Notes: a model not told the origin generated them from the letters alone. DNA of 64,000 nt from Moorena sp. SIO3I8 (GCF_010692325.1 NZ_JAAHHW010000001.1:84135-148134); one strand, 5' to 3'. Positions 32,125-42,400 are shown, numbered from the stretch's first letter. Numbers and translations are program-made.

Positions 32125-32348
32125 GGGAGCATGTCAAATTCGTAGAACAAATGTACTAAAATAACTCATGTACGCTATTAAAACCCTGAAAACACTGTAG
32201 TTCAAGCGTTCTCACCAAATTGACCGGCTCCCCATGCTCCCCCTATTACCTATTCCCCATTCCCCATTCCCCATTCCCCATTCCCCATTCCCCATTCCCC
32301 ATTCCCCAGATAAGCGTACTAATGTTTCTGCATAAGTGACATGCTCCC
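32125..32348. mobile_element. Element bounded by GGGAGCATGTCA inverted ends, containing a heptamer array
   Basis: GGGAGCATGTCA starts at 32125 and its complement TGACATGCTCCC ends at 32348. The interior contains the (CCCCATT)n array. The same end sequence is found at 30044. A minus-strand frame from about 32555 to 32290 reads through the right end (GSWIGEKLYRYFAQVRIEDF, then NREHVTYAETLVRL). It may be a fragment of an unrecognised gene instead of true element sequence. Confidence 0.4.
32251..32309. repeat. STRR heptamer array (CCCCATT)n
   Basis: About eight tandem copies of a 7-bp unit, CCCCATT. The unit length matches the short tandemly repeated repetitive (STRR) class known from filamentous cyanobacteria. 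A minus-strand ORF through it (EWGMGNGEWGMG) is a repeat translation, not a gene. Confidence 0.9.
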
Positions 32349-33226
32349 GGTTAAATCCGCTATAATAGGAAGATAAAATAGGAATATCAAAGGCGCTAGA
32401 TGCTGCCAATAGAGGTTCGGGAAAAAAGTCCTCGATTCGTACCTGGGCAAAATATCTATATAACTTTTCACCAATCCAACTCCCAAAAAACAGGTGAACA
32501 TGAAAGATGCTGACTTGGTGAACTACACTCTGAGCTGTACACCCCTAAAAAACATTAACCAATAGTGCTGCTCACTGCTATATTATGCTCGGCGCAACGA
32601 GCAGGACGGCTTGAGCTACCTTGTGGAAACTGGGAATTTTTGTTTTGGGTAAGCCTTCGATTCCCGGCAGAGCATAAAACCACTGGGAACTTCTTTAGTA
32701 GCTTCACAAATCATTACTTTTGCCTCTACTAATCAACCGCTATAACTATAGATTAATGCGATCTCCCAATCAAGCTTTTTAAGGTTTTTTTTAGATTACA
32801 CCCCTTATGAGGCCAAAAAGTTAAGGTAGAATAGATTTTGTCAAGGTATTGTTAATTAATCTTTACCTTACCTTCAATCTCTTTAGGTGCGCTTTCCGCA
32901 TCTAATTATTAAATTCGCCACGGGTCGCACCTGCTGTGATTGGCATTGACGATTTATACCCTTTGAGGACAGATGATTGAATGACTTGTGTTTGGGGAGC
33001 GGGTATCTGGCGATCGCCTTGCCAAGAAACACGATCGCCAAAACTAGGAAAATCTCAAAAGCATGAATTAGCAACCACTTTTACAACCAGTAACATTTTG
33101 TAACTAAGCCATTGACAAATGATACACAACCTTAACTTGTGACGAATGGGTGTATAGAGAAGGAGAGGGAGCAGGTCAAAGTTGCAGAACAGATGAACTA
33201 TGTAGCATCAGAGCAAGGTTAAAAGA
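32349..33226. other. Gene-free stretch with decayed fragments
   Basis: Two structures are visible. One is an interspersed AGGTGCGCTTTCCGC...GGCGACC-type inverted element at about 32886-32930 (ends AGGTGCG/CGCACCT, core AAATTCGCCACGGG). The other is a coding remnant at 33167-33215 reading REQVKVAEQMNY-like text. Minus-strand coding fragments near 32400-32555 have no recognised family. Nothing else could be supported. Confidence 0.4.
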
Positions 33227-34393
33227 CTAGTAGTTAAGTCCCCGTTTTTGATAACGATACTTAGCCACAATCGGATAAACTACATTACGGAGCCGGTTGA
33301 GAGCTCCCACAGGACGATGAACCACTAAGCCATTCCACGGGGAAAATCGCAGGTTTTCAGCAAAGTCGTATTGTTTGTCAAAATCGATGATCTGATGCTT
33401 GACGGTGAGGCGACCAACGGTAAAAAATGGTGATTTCTTCTCACTCCAACGAATTGTGACATCATCGATGGACATTTTCGGGTTGGTTTGGAATTGGATA
33501 CCAAAGTCCCAGCAATAAAGAGCATCGGTTTTTGATAGTTGTTCGATCAGCTCATCTCGATAGTAATTGTCCGGTTTACTTTCATCCAATCCCAGAGCCT
33601 TGGCGCGATTGATGAAGGGAAGTTTAGGAATACCTGGTCGGGACTGATATCGCATGCTTTGATGGGGAGGCTGGCATGAAACAGGGGTAAACGCATATTT
33701 GATCACAGCGGGATACTCAACAGGAACTAGGCCCGGTTGAGACTGATCAAAATCTGATTTGAGTCCAAGGGCATAAGCAGAACCACTCCAATACCGTTCC
33801 GTTAATAAACTCTTTGGGGTTCGAGCTGTTACTTTAGCTAGGGCTAGCAATTGCCTGGGATGAGTCCTGAGCCACTTTTGGGCAGCTTGCTCTGACTCAA
33901 CTATGGAGCCAAAAAATTCCTAATAATATTTGATGGTTTTGATAAAAAAGATCTTAGCATTTTGAACAATAATATCTTGAGTGTTTGGCTCGTAGCTTTG
34001 TTCTAAACTTTCTCCTTCAACACCAATCACTTTCACAGACATTGAGCGTGTGTCTGAGACATAGTCGTTTTCAACATTTGTTCGCCCATTAGCAAATCGC
34101 AGCTGAACAGGATATTGTTTTGGTGTCGCAAAAAGTCCTTGCTTGAGGGAAATCCCATTGAGTTGCTTTTGAGTAAGCCGAGTTCGTTTCGCCAGTTCGC
34201 TTTTAATGCTCTGTTCATCAAAATCAAAAATTTCTAGGTTTCCCTCCACCGAGGCGTGGGTTTTGGCATGGGTGTCTCGCAAAGCCCGTTCCTCATCCTT
34301 GTAAAGCTTATCCATCTGAATCATGACTTGCTCTGCTACAAGGTTGTAATAGTTTTGTTCGTCCTTTTCGGGATATTATGTAAATAGCTTCAT
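33227..34393 (-). pseudogene. Catalase-related heme hydroperoxidase with two in-frame stops
   Basis: One frame runs from ATG 34393 to the stop at 33227 (389 codons). It is broken only by TAA at codon 6 (34376-34378, after MKLFT) and TAG at codon 158 (33920-33922, after KTIKYY). Signatures: THAKTHASVEG, LRFANGRTNVENDYVSDTRSMSVKVIG, QDIIVQNAK, and near the end LRFSPWNGLVVHRPVGALNR. This is the catalase-related family (allene-oxide-synthase-like), which rearranges fatty-acid hydroperoxides. Length is normal for the family. It lies just downstream of, and co-directional with, a cyclooxygenase-like dioxygenase remnant, suggesting an oxylipin pair. Fragments could start at ATG 34324 and TTG 33850, but neither would make a whole enzyme. 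Confidence 0.82.
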
Positions 34394-34600
34394 GGTTATT
34401 TTTTTAGAGAAAAAAATCAGTAAGTTGTGGTGATAAAAACTCCGTTAGTATAGCAGCAGATTTGATTCGGTTACTGTCAAATTAAGTGAGCAGATAGCTG
34501 GCGATTGAGACTCAACTTTTACTGAAATAAATGGTGATTTATCAATCAGAGAGCTGGAATTTTTACTTTAATTTTTCTTTGACAATACCCGATGCCTTGC

Positions 34601-35329
34601 TTACGGATTGTCAAATGTTACTTTATAGCTTTTATCCGGCTGTTGAGTATTGCGGTTTACCACATCTGAGAGAGTATTTGTGTTTTGTATTACTTCCCAA
34701 CCGACGGGGGAAAAGGTTTCTTCGTTGAAGATATTTTCTGCCAACAGGGGATTGGTCAATGCTTGGGAAAACCCATCAATTGCTATCATTCGGGTAACCA
34801 GGGCACCTACTGCTGCATTTGGTGGCACATCCTCAGCATAGAGTCCCACATAGAATTCAATCTTGTTGACATCACCGTATAACCGTTTTAGTTCCCTTTG
34901 AGTATCTTCATCAGCTGTGATCTGATCGAAATCAGTCACCCGAGGAAACTGACACATTTCCCGGTAATCATTGTAGCTAGCCAGTTGAGCTTGACGACCT
35001 AAGTCGATACTTTTCAATTCAACAGGTATCAGGAATTCTGCCGTGTTGAACAAACCAATTTTGGTGCCTGGTTGGGAACAGGTCTCCTCAAACAATGGTC
35101 CCAAGCCTTTATTGATCAGCATCTCATTATTCCAGAGGCTATCCACCATCGGAATTTGCTTACTGTCATAGGTCAGAGTCTCGGGAAGGGCACTGTGCCA
35201 ACGATATACCAAACTAAATTCCACTGTCATCCAATTCTGGCGATACCACTTCTGATTGGTAAACGCTGCAGGGTACAGCGGCGAAAAATTATGCCTCAGA
35301 TAAGTTAGACTGTAGGGGAATTGAAGCTT
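34601..35329 (-). pseudogene. Cyclooxygenase/dioxygenase-like heme peroxidase, C-terminal remnant
   Basis: The frame is open from 35329 to the stop at 34601. The text HNFSPLYPAAFTNQKWYRQN, then VEFSLVYRWHSALPETL, matches the C-terminal half of animal-type heme peroxidases related to fatty-acid dioxygenases. In YRWH the last His fits the proximal heme ligand and the Tyr fits the catalytic tyrosyl position of cyclooxygenases (YHWH). The N-terminal half, with the distal His, is absent: upstream sequence is the tail of an ISAs1 transposase, so the IS truncated the gene. From ATG 35230 about 209 residues could be made, unlikely to bind heme properly. Confidence 0.75.
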
Positions 35330-35735
35330 TTAAAACCTTAAGCATATACCTTGGTACCATACTGGCTCGTTTGACTTTTTGACGAGTACTGCGTTTATAA
35401 CTCGTTTCAAGATTGAGTAGATTGAGACTAAGCGCGCTTGAGTAAATCCATATTCTGTGGTGCATGCCCTGTACGAATCCGCGTCGCATCCTCCCCAAAG
35501 GTGACATCTAATACGAGCGTGGAGTTGGTTTTCAATGGACCAGTGTTGTCGGATTGCTAAGCCCGACGTGTTGAGGGGTGGTAAAGAAGTGAGGTAAAAC
35601 ATCACCTCACGGGTAGTCTTGTTCCTATGATGGCGGGTGCGAATAACCATTACAATGGTCTGTAATCCAGACCACTGGGACTGTTTGTACAAATCGAAGT
35701 CTATTTGAGCAAGAGTTACTGCCTTTGAAGTTACC
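35289..35735 (-). pseudogene. ISAs1-family transposase, C-terminal fragment with frameshift
   Basis: Text such as TREVMFYLTSLPPLNTSGLA, then IRQHWSIENQLHARIRCHLW, is the C-terminal catalytic part of ISAs1 transposases. The family text (VTFGEDATRIRTGHAPQNM) then continues in another frame near 35510-35450. The last segment KVKRASMVPRYMLKVL is in the frame ending at 35289. At least one frameshift is present and the N-terminal half is missing. Its end joins the truncated heme dioxygenase. Confidence 0.7.
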
Positions 35736-35818
35736 GTAAGAGAGGGTCGCCTTTATGGGTGATCGGTTTTGTATAGAACCCATTTGAGATCTCAGTAATG
35801 GAGTAAAATAGGGAAAAA

Positions 35819-36545
35819 ATGCCGTACTCAATTAGTCGAGGTGATCTTGAATGGGAAATAATCGAGCCTCTGTTGCCCAAAAAGAAGCAAACTAGACAAC
35901 CATTGTGGAGTAAGAGGCAGATATTAGATGGTATCTTGTACCAACTCAAGAATGGTTGTAATTGGTGTGATTTACCTAAAGACTTACCTCCCTATTCCAC
36001 AGTGTTTTGGTACTACAAACAGTGGCGTACGCAAGGAGTAATCGAAGAAATTAGGGACATCCTACATCGTCGAGTACGTGAGCAAGTAAAAAAAAAGGGC
36101 AATGGACAACCCTGATGATTATCGACTCCCAAGCAGTGAAAAACACCTGCAATGCCAGCATCTCTTCCAAAGGATTTTGTTTTTACAAAGCTACTAATGA
36201 AAGACATCTAGCAGTAGATACCTTGGGTTTCCCTTTTTTTAGTCACTGTACCAAAGCCTCGGTGTCTGACGATGTGGGATTAATTGAAATGTTGTCTAAC
36301 CACATTGATTACTTCAAATCTAAACCCGTCAATATTGCCAAGATTACCATCTTACAAGACCGGCGGATATCACCGATGAAAAGCTGACACAGGAATTAGA
36401 GAAAATTTATCCTCAGATTATGACCAAAATTAGATTTAAGCTTTCGGCGAAACCATCCAAAGCTCAGAAGGAAAAAGAAGGTAAAAGTGGGTTTGTACCA
36501 GTCAAAGCTTGGTGGGGAATCGAAAGAACGAATTCGTGGATGGAA
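35819..36545 (+). pseudogene. IS5-type transposase, multiply frameshifted
   Basis: The first ORF (35819-36115) reads MPYSISRGDLEWEIIEPLLP and RQILDGILYQLKNGCNWCDL, the IS5 N-terminus. A second (36115-36387) carries the DDE segment MIIDSQAVKNTCNASISSKG. The join ATGATG at 36113 could be a programmed frameshift site, as in some IS5 subgroups. Further damage follows near 36208 and 36360, after which LTQELEKIYPQIMTKIRF continues in a third frame. The end at about 36545 runs into an interspersed GTGCGACCCGTGGCG element. Confidence 0.75.
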
Positions 36546-37386
36546 AGATCCAAGAGGTGCGACCCGTGGCGAATTTAATTGGCCGTTCGCGTTCGCGCAG
36601 CGTCGGCTTTGCCGAAAGCGTCGCCTACGGCGAACGGAAAGCGCACCTGAGGATTAACGCAATGCCATCTTTGTTCGCGTAGCGTGGCCTTTTGGCCAGG
36701 GTCGGTATTTCTCCGGTACTAGAGTCGCTTCGTCACGTAGGCGTCTGTCCTTACTCACTTCATTATTATACACTTTTCACGGCAGTGCGAGGGATTGCTC
36801 GCACTGCCGTGTCGCGTTTCCTCCCGGATAGGTTTGAGGAAAAGTGACTGTCCTAAACTAGGCTTCGACTGCTGTAACTTCTGACCCGGATTAAAATCGC
36901 GGGGCTACCACGCTCCCGCATTCTCCCGTGTGAGTGTGCCATCAGCTTTTTCCCCTGCCCTGTGTTCTTCAGTTGATCACTATGCTACAGCGCTTCCAAA
37001 TCTTAATTTGTCAGAGACGATCCGCTACTGCCGGGGGAAGGGTCCTTAGCCATGAGTTAGACTAGCGTAAGCATTATCATCAATACCTAGGGCAAAAACT
37101 GTTCTTCATACTTACGCCATGGAGCTAAATACCCCTATCCTAATTACAGAAAGCAATTGTTCGCGTAGCGTGGCCTTTTGGCCAAGGTTTTATAAATATT
37201 TATTAATCAAGGCTTGACAAACGGCATTTTTGTTTAACTTGTCACCTAATACCTAACACCTAACACCTAACCCTCAAAACTAAATTGACACAGTACTAGC
37301 TTAGTTTGAGCCCCTGATTAGACCTGAGAGGCTCAAGGGTTGCCATAATTTTTGTAAAGTATAATGAATGATTTATTCGCAACTAC
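36546..37386. other. Intergenic region upstream of the antiporter gene; repeats, no gene
   Basis: It contains an AGGTGCGACC...GCGCACCT element (36556-36655, core GTGGCGAATTTAATTGGCC plus nested CGTCGGCTTTGCCG palindromes). Two GTTCGCGTAGCGTGGCC TTTTGGCC repeats lie at about 36671-36702 and 37157-37186, with a hairpin at 36780-36811. A TATAAT at 37360-37365 is a plausible -10 box for the antiporter gene. The block at 36840-37140 is unexplained. Confidence 0.45.
36780..36811. terminator. Strong hairpin CGGCAGTGCGAG/CTCGCACTGCCG
   Basis: Perfect 12-bp GC-rich stem with a 6-nt loop (about 36781-36810). It lacks a clean poly-T run on either side. It could stabilise or end a transcript, or be a REP palindrome. 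Confidence 0.4.
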
Positions 37387-38808
37387 ATGGCTGATATAAC
37401 TGCCTGGGTGAATCTCCTCACCCCCATACCATTCCTCCCCCCTGAACACCCTCTCCCATCCCTATTGGCAACAGCAACTGAAGCCACTGCTAATGAAGCA
37501 GAAAACGGGTCACTGGTTCTTGCAGGAGTGCTATTGAGTCTAGTGGTGATCTACTTCGCCAGTAAACTCGGAGGCGAAATTTGTGCTCGGATTAACTTAC
37601 CACCGGTATTAGGGGAATTGGTCGGTGGTGTAGTTGTCGGGGTTTCTGCCCTAAATCTGCTAGTTTTCCCAGAAGGGGGCAGTGCGGCTAGCAATTCCGT
37701 AATGATGACCTTTCTCCAAACTACCGCTGGTCTAACCCCAGAAGCTACCAACTCAGTATTTCAGTCTACTAGCGAGGTGATTTCCGTCTTGGCGGAACTC
37801 GGCGTGATCATCTTGTTATTTGAAATTGGACTAGAGTCTGACCTCAAAGAACTGATCCGTGTTGGTCCGCAGGCCGCTGTGGTAGCTGTAGTTGGGGTGG
37901 TTGTTCCCTTTGCTGCTGGTACTGCTGGTTTAGCTTACCTATTTCATATTTCTGCTGTCCCTGCTATTTTCGCTGGTGCTGCCCTAACTGCCACTAGTAT
38001 CGGGATTACCGCTAAAGTCCTAGCAGAAATTGGACAGCTCAGTTCTAAAGAAGGGCAAATTATCATTGGTGCTGCTGTACTCGATGATGTCTTAGGAATT
38101 ATCGTCCTGGCTGTAGTGGCTAGTTTGGCAAAAACTGGGGAAGTCGTGATCACTAATGTGATCTATTTGATTATTAGTGCTGGTGTCTTCCTAGTTGGAG
38201 CAATTCTAATCGGTCGCTTCCTCGGTCCGTATTTCGTTGCCTTGGTCAAGGAAATGAAAACACGAGGTCAGGTATTACTGACAGCACTCATTTTTGCCTT
38301 TGTCTTGTCCTATATTGCCACAGCTATCCAATTAGAAGCCATTTTGGGAGCCTTTGCTGCTGGGCTAGTCTTGGCAGAGACGGATAAGCGTCGAGAATTG
38401 GAAGAACAGGTCCTACCAGTGGCAGATATACTTGTGCCGATCTTCTTTGTTACAGTGGGAGCCAAAACTGATTTGAGTGTGCTTAACCCAGCAGTTCCCA
38501 GTAATCGCGAGGGTTTGATCTTGGCAACTTTCCTGATTGTGGTTGCAATTCTTGGTAAGGTGATCACAGGATTGACAGTCTTTGGTCAATCAGGAATTAA
38601 CCGTCTGGCTATTGGAGTTGGCATGATTCCCAGAGGTGAAGTGGGGCTAGTCTTTGCTGGTGTTGGTTCAGCAAGTGGTGCTCTTTCAGAAGCAACTGAA
38701 GCAGCGATTATCATGATGGTTATCTTAACGACTTTTATTGCTCCGCCTTTGTTGCGGTTGGTCTTTCAAGAGCCATCTGAGCAGGTGGAAACAGCTGGAG
38801 AGTCTTGA
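37387..38808 (+). CDS. nhaS3: CPA2-family Na+/H+ antiporter (NhaS3-like)
   Basis: 473 aa, the usual length. After a roughly 40-residue N-terminal extension come about a dozen hydrophobic segments. Conserved CPA2 features are LPPVLGELVGGVVVG (helix 2), LAELGVIILLFEIGLESDL, ALTATSIGITAKVLAE, and the discontinuous-helix ion site AAVLDDVLGIIVL with its Asp-Asp pair. It ends with the helix-11/12 region IPRGEVGLVFAG. The family exchanges Na+ (or K+) for protons; cyanobacterial NhaS3 acts in the thylakoid membrane. The gene stands alone, with a TATAAT 21 bp before the ATG. It is intact, with no repeat intrusion. Assignment to NhaS3 specifically is by sequence feel, not alignment. Confidence 0.88.
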   Translation: MADITAWVNLLTPIPFLPPEHPLPSLLATATEATANEAENGSLVLAGVLLSLVVIYFASKLGGEICARINLPPVLGELVGGVVVGVSALNLLVFPEGGSAASNSVMMTFLQTTAGLTPEATNSVFQSTSEVISVLAELGVIILLFEIGLESDLKELIRVGPQAAVVAVVGVVVPFAAGTAGLAYLFHISAVPAIFAGAALTATSIGITAKVLAEIGQLSSKEGQIIIGAAVLDDVLGIIVLAVVASLAKTGEVVITNVIYLIISAGVFLVGAILIGRFLGPYFVALVKEMKTRGQVLLTALIFAFVLSYIATAIQLEAILGAFAAGLVLAETDKRRELEEQVLPVADILVPIFFVTVGAKTDLSVLNPAVPSNREGLILATFLIVVAILGKVITGLTVFGQSGINRLAIGVGMIPRGEVGLVFAGVGSASGALSEATEAAIIMMVILTTFIAPPLLRLVFQEPSEQVETAGES

Positions 38809-39256
38809 GACTTGTTCTAATGGTATCTGAGCTGGCTGATTAAAGACAATTATTGATGCAGGATTCTTGAAGAATCCTGTTCAATTTAGTTGATTGTGTA
38901 TGCTTTAAGATTTGACAAAGCTAAGTGTGTTAACTAAAACCAAATTTTCGATTCAGAGCAACCCGTGTATACTGAAACTCTTGAAACTTAACCAAGCTAC
39001 TCTACGTCCGAGTCTGTTAACGGTTTTAATCAGATTAATCTGATTCATCTGATTCATCTGACAGACTAGACATTGCTTGACTGGGCTATTAATTAGGGGT
39101 ATTCATCGTGAGCGGTTAGGGATTAGCGGTTAACTATAGCCTACTCTAGGCAGCTGTTGGGGTCTAATACTTAACCGCTAACAGCTGGTATAACCAATTG
39201 CTATAACCAATTGCTATAACCAATTACCTAAGATACATGATACAGGAGTAAGAATT
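38809..39256. other. Intergenic region with short tandem repeats
   Basis: A 9-bp repeat (ATCTGATTC)n lies at about 39031-39060 and a 13-bp repeat (TATAACCAATTGC)x3 at about 39188-39228. AGGAG at 39244-39248 is the ribosome-binding site for amiC. No gene seen. Confidence 0.6.
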
Positions 39257-41167
39257 GTGAGGTTTCGCTGGCTACTGCTACTCTCCAGCTCTTTGACATT
39301 TTCTCTATTTTCATTGGCGGCTCAAGCCCGTGAACTACTATTTTGGCAATATGATCGCAATCAGAATCGCCTGGAATTTACGACTGATGTGGGTGTACAA
39401 CCCACAGCCCAACTCATTTCTAATCCTACCCGGTTAGTCATTGATTTACCAGGAATTAACGTCGGAGGTCCATCAACAAATCAGCGTCTAAGCGGGGCGA
39501 TTCGAGAAGTGCGAGTGGGTCAATTTGAGAGACAAACCACTCGGATTGTGGTTGAATTGGCTCCTGGTTACACTATAGACCCCCAGCAGGTAAAATTTCG
39601 GGGTATTAGCCCCAATCAGTGGACTGTACAATTACCTCAGCCTTATCGAGGGTCACTGCCGGTTCTGCCTAACCCAGCACCGCCATCTATACCACCGGCT
39701 GAGCCACCGACCCGCACTCAATCCCCTCCACCACGGCCAACTATTCCGAGATCCAATCCAACTATTCCGAGATCCAATCCGGGGATTCGCCGACAAGGCT
39801 TTCAGATCAATAGAAATGGATTTTTTGTCAGTACCGATGGTGGGAAACCCATCATTCAAATCGAACGAAGTCGCAATAACCGCCGCATTAACATCGACCT
39901 AGAAGGGGTTACGATTGCCGAGAGTCTGTTAGGGGAAGATTTGGAGGTAAATCGCTACGGGGTTAGCAAAATCGAGTTTGAAAAGAAAAAAGAGTCCCCA
40001 CCGATTGTCCGGATGACCCTGAATGTGGATAGTGACAGCCCTGATTGGCTAGCATCGTTCAGTGAAAGATTGGGGGGGGTGTTGATTTTCCCTAGGGGTG
40101 TCCCGGCTCAAAGGTTAGATAATGGACCAACATCCAAAGTGCCAACGAAACCGATTCAATCCCGTGGCTCGGCTAATACCGGTAAGTTAGCCACCATTGG
40201 GTCAGTGGAATTGGCTAGCAATCAGACTCAGCTGTTGATTAAAGCTAACCAACGGGTCAGAGCCACTAGCAAATGGGATCCTCGTTCAAAGGCTTACCAA
40301 ATTACTATACCGAATGCCAAACTAGCTGAGAAGTTCAGTGGCCCTCAACTTAATAGCACTAGTCCCGTATCAGAAGTGATGGTGCGACAGGAGGACAAAA
40401 ACACGGTGCTGATTTTGGTACAGCCATCAAACGGGACCCGGATTGGTAGCCTCAATCAGCTCAATGATCAGCTGTTGGCTCTGCAACTGAGACCATTGAT
40501 ATCACGCAGGCCAACCAGGATACCCCCCCGCTCGATTCCTGTGCCACCGCCTAACTCGATTCCTGTGCCACCGCCTAACCGGACTCGCCCACCAATTCCC
40601 AGACGTCGGGTTCCCAAAGAGCGCCTGGTAGTGGTCATTGATGCCGGACACGGTGGCAAAGACCCTGGTGCTATTGGGCTTGGGGGTATACAAGAGAAGG
40701 ATGTTAATTTGTCGATTTCCCGACAGGTGGAAGCGCTGTTGGAAAAACAGGGGATTCAGGTTGTCATGACTCGCTCAGATGACCGATTCATCAGTCTGAA
40801 TGGACGAGTTCAAGTGGCAGAACGGACTGATGCTGATTTATTTGTAAGCATCCACGCCAATGCTATCGGGGGTAAGCGACCGGATGTGAATGGATTAGAG
40901 ACTTACTACTACTCTACTGGTCAGAGTCTTGCCCAAACCATCCACTACACTATCTTGCGGAGCGTGGATGTTAGTGACCGACGTACCCGACGGGCGAGGT
41001 TTTATGTGCTCAGGAAAACCTCCATGCCAGCAGTTTTGGTAGAAGTTGGTTTTCTAACCGGCTATGAAGACTCAGCTAAACTGAAAACTGCCGCCTATCG
41101 CAGCCAGATGGCTAGAGCGATCGCTCGTGGCATCCTCCTATATATTCGGCAAAATCGGTTGACCTAA
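39257..41167 (+). CDS. amiC: N-acetylmuramoyl-L-alanine amidase with AMIN domains
   Basis: 636 aa. A signal peptide (about 1-24, ending AAQA) is followed by AMIN domain 1 (about 25-130), a Pro-rich linker, two further AMIN-like beta units (about 185-275 and 310-405), and a second Pro-rich linker. The C-terminal Amidase_3 domain has zinc ligands His465 (IDAGHGG), Glu480 (GIQEKD) and His in SIHAN, plus the catalytic Glu in LVEVGF. The enzyme cleaves the amide between MurNAc and the stem peptide in the periplasm; in filamentous cyanobacteria AmiC-type proteins also drill septal nanopores. The GTG start is chosen because AGGAG sits 8 bp upstream. The linker has two near-exact repeats, TIPRSNP and SIPVPPPN. 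Confidence 0.94.
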   Translation: MRFRWLLLLSSSLTFSLFSLAAQARELLFWQYDRNQNRLEFTTDVGVQPTAQLISNPTRLVIDLPGINVGGPSTNQRLSGAIREVRVGQFERQTTRIVVELAPGYTIDPQQVKFRGISPNQWTVQLPQPYRGSLPVLPNPAPPSIPPAEPPTRTQSPPPRPTIPRSNPTIPRSNPGIRRQGFQINRNGFFVSTDGGKPIIQIERSRNNRRINIDLEGVTIAESLLGEDLEVNRYGVSKIEFEKKKESPPIVRMTLNVDSDSPDWLASFSERLGGVLIFPRGVPAQRLDNGPTSKVPTKPIQSRGSANTGKLATIGSVELASNQTQLLIKANQRVRATSKWDPRSKAYQITIPNAKLAEKFSGPQLNSTSPVSEVMVRQEDKNTVLILVQPSNGTRIGSLNQLNDQLLALQLRPLISRRPTRIPPRSIPVPPPNSIPVPPPNRTRPPIPRRRVPKERLVVVIDAGHGGKDPGAIGLGGIQEKDVNLSISRQVEALLEKQGIQVVMTRSDDRFISLNGRVQVAERTDADLFVSIHANAIGGKRPDVNGLETYYYSTGQSLAQTIHYTILRSVDVSDRRTRRARFYVLRKTSMPAVLVEVGFLTGYEDSAKLKTAAYRSQMARAIARGILLYIRQNRLT

Positions 41168-41297
41168 GTTGAGTTCTAATATTGTGTCAATTCTTAATTG
41201 ATAATTGTTAACCTATAATCTAACGATTTTCTTGTTTTGAGCGAACCCAAGTAATCTGTTTCTTGCCCCTGGGTGGGTAGGTGCCAATTCTTAACCA

Positions 41298-42209
41298 ATG
41301 ATCAATAACCCAATTTTGATCTCTCGAACTCAACCCCAGAGTCGTCCCATCGGGATTTTCGACAGTGGTGTGGGGGGTCTGACTGTTCTGAGGGAACTAT
41401 ACAAACAACTACCATCCGAATCAATTATTTACTTTGCTGACACAGCACGGCTACCCTACGGTACCAGGTCTGCGGATGAAATCGTGCAGTTCGGCTTCGA
41501 GATTCTCAGCTGGATGGTGCGACAGGAGGTCAAAATGGTGGTGATGGCCTGCAATACCAGTTCGGCTCTGGCATTGGAAACTCTGCGTAGTGAGTTTGAC
41601 ATCCCAATTCTGGGGCTGATTCTACCGGGTGCCCGTGCGGCAGTCCACCAAGGTCGTCGCGTTGGGGTGATTGCTACACCAGCTACGGCTGCCAGCAATG
41701 CTTATCGAAATGCTATTTTGGAGGTTGAACCAACTGCTCAGGTATGGCAAGTGGGTTGTCCGGAGTTTGTGCCATTAGTGGAGCAAAATCGCTTGTGCGA
41801 ACCCTACACTAAAGCGATAGCACGGCAGTACCTAGAACCTTTGCTAGCAGCCCAAATCGATACCCTAGTTTATGGCTGTACTCATTATCCCCATCTAGAA
41901 CCGATCCTGCGGGAAATATTACCCCCAGACGTTAAATTGGTAGACCCAGCGAAATACGTTGTTGCTGCTGCTGCTCAAGAACTGGATTTAATTGGAGGGA
42001 AGAATACTGGTGAGGCAAGACCAACTCGCTTTGGGGTCAGCGGTTGTCCTCAACAGTTTGCCCAACAGTCCCTACAATGGCTGGGTTACACTCCAACAGT
42101 TGAAAAAATACACCTACCACAGGTGTCAATCCCTACAATACCTTTAGGTGCGACCTCTGGCGAATTTAATTCGCCAAGGTCAAGCGCACCTTTAGAATCG
42201 GTAGATTGA
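41298..42209 (+). CDS. murI: Glutamate racemase
   Basis: 303 aa. Signatures are IGIFDSGVGGLTVLREL, FADTARLPYGTRS, the first catalytic Cys in VMACNTSSALAL and the second in YGCTHYPHLEPIL. It makes D-glutamate for peptidoglycan and follows amiC by 130 bp in the same direction, a sensible cell-wall pair. The last roughly 20 residues (GATSGEFNSPRSSAP) are encoded by an interspersed AGGTGCGACC...GCGCACCT element, so the native C-terminus was probably replaced or extended by repeat DNA. The catalytic core is unaffected. Confidence 0.95.
   Translation: MINNPILISRTQPQSRPIGIFDSGVGGLTVLRELYKQLPSESIIYFADTARLPYGTRSADEIVQFGFEILSWMVRQEVKMVVMACNTSSALALETLRSEFDIPILGLILPGARAAVHQGRRVGVIATPATAASNAYRNAILEVEPTAQVWQVGCPEFVPLVEQNRLCEPYTKAIARQYLEPLLAAQIDTLVYGCTHYPHLEPILREILPPDVKLVDPAKYVVAAAAQELDLIGGKNTGEARPTRFGVSGCPQQFAQQSLQWLGYTPTVEKIHLPQVSIPTIPLGATSGEFNSPRSSAPLESVD
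42144..42192. repeat. Interspersed AGGTGCGACC ... GCGCACCT element inside the 3' end of murI
   Basis: Core TGGCGAATTTAATTCGCCA is a palindrome flanked by AGGTGCGACC and GCGCACCTT. Related copies lie at about 32886, 36556 and 57133-57175. It is read through in frame by murI. Confidence 0.65.
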
Positions 42210-42400
42210 CCATTGAACTTCCCCATCCGTCGCAGGAATGGGGTATCCTTTGCACAACCTAATTGGCTGTTATCGACCTGGGCGTAACTTTCCCCCGCAC
42301 GGTCGGTAGCTGAGTAGGGTCAATACCCAGTTTTTGAGACCCTTACTTTTTATATTAACACTATTTGAGAGTAAAAATTCATCCTCAGAGACGAAACCTT

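Noticed and set aside
36840..37140. Remnant of an IS200/IS605 TnpB right end or omega-RNA
   Set aside because: Minus-strand frames gave only weak, broken similarity and no catalytic residues, so it was not supported as a feature.
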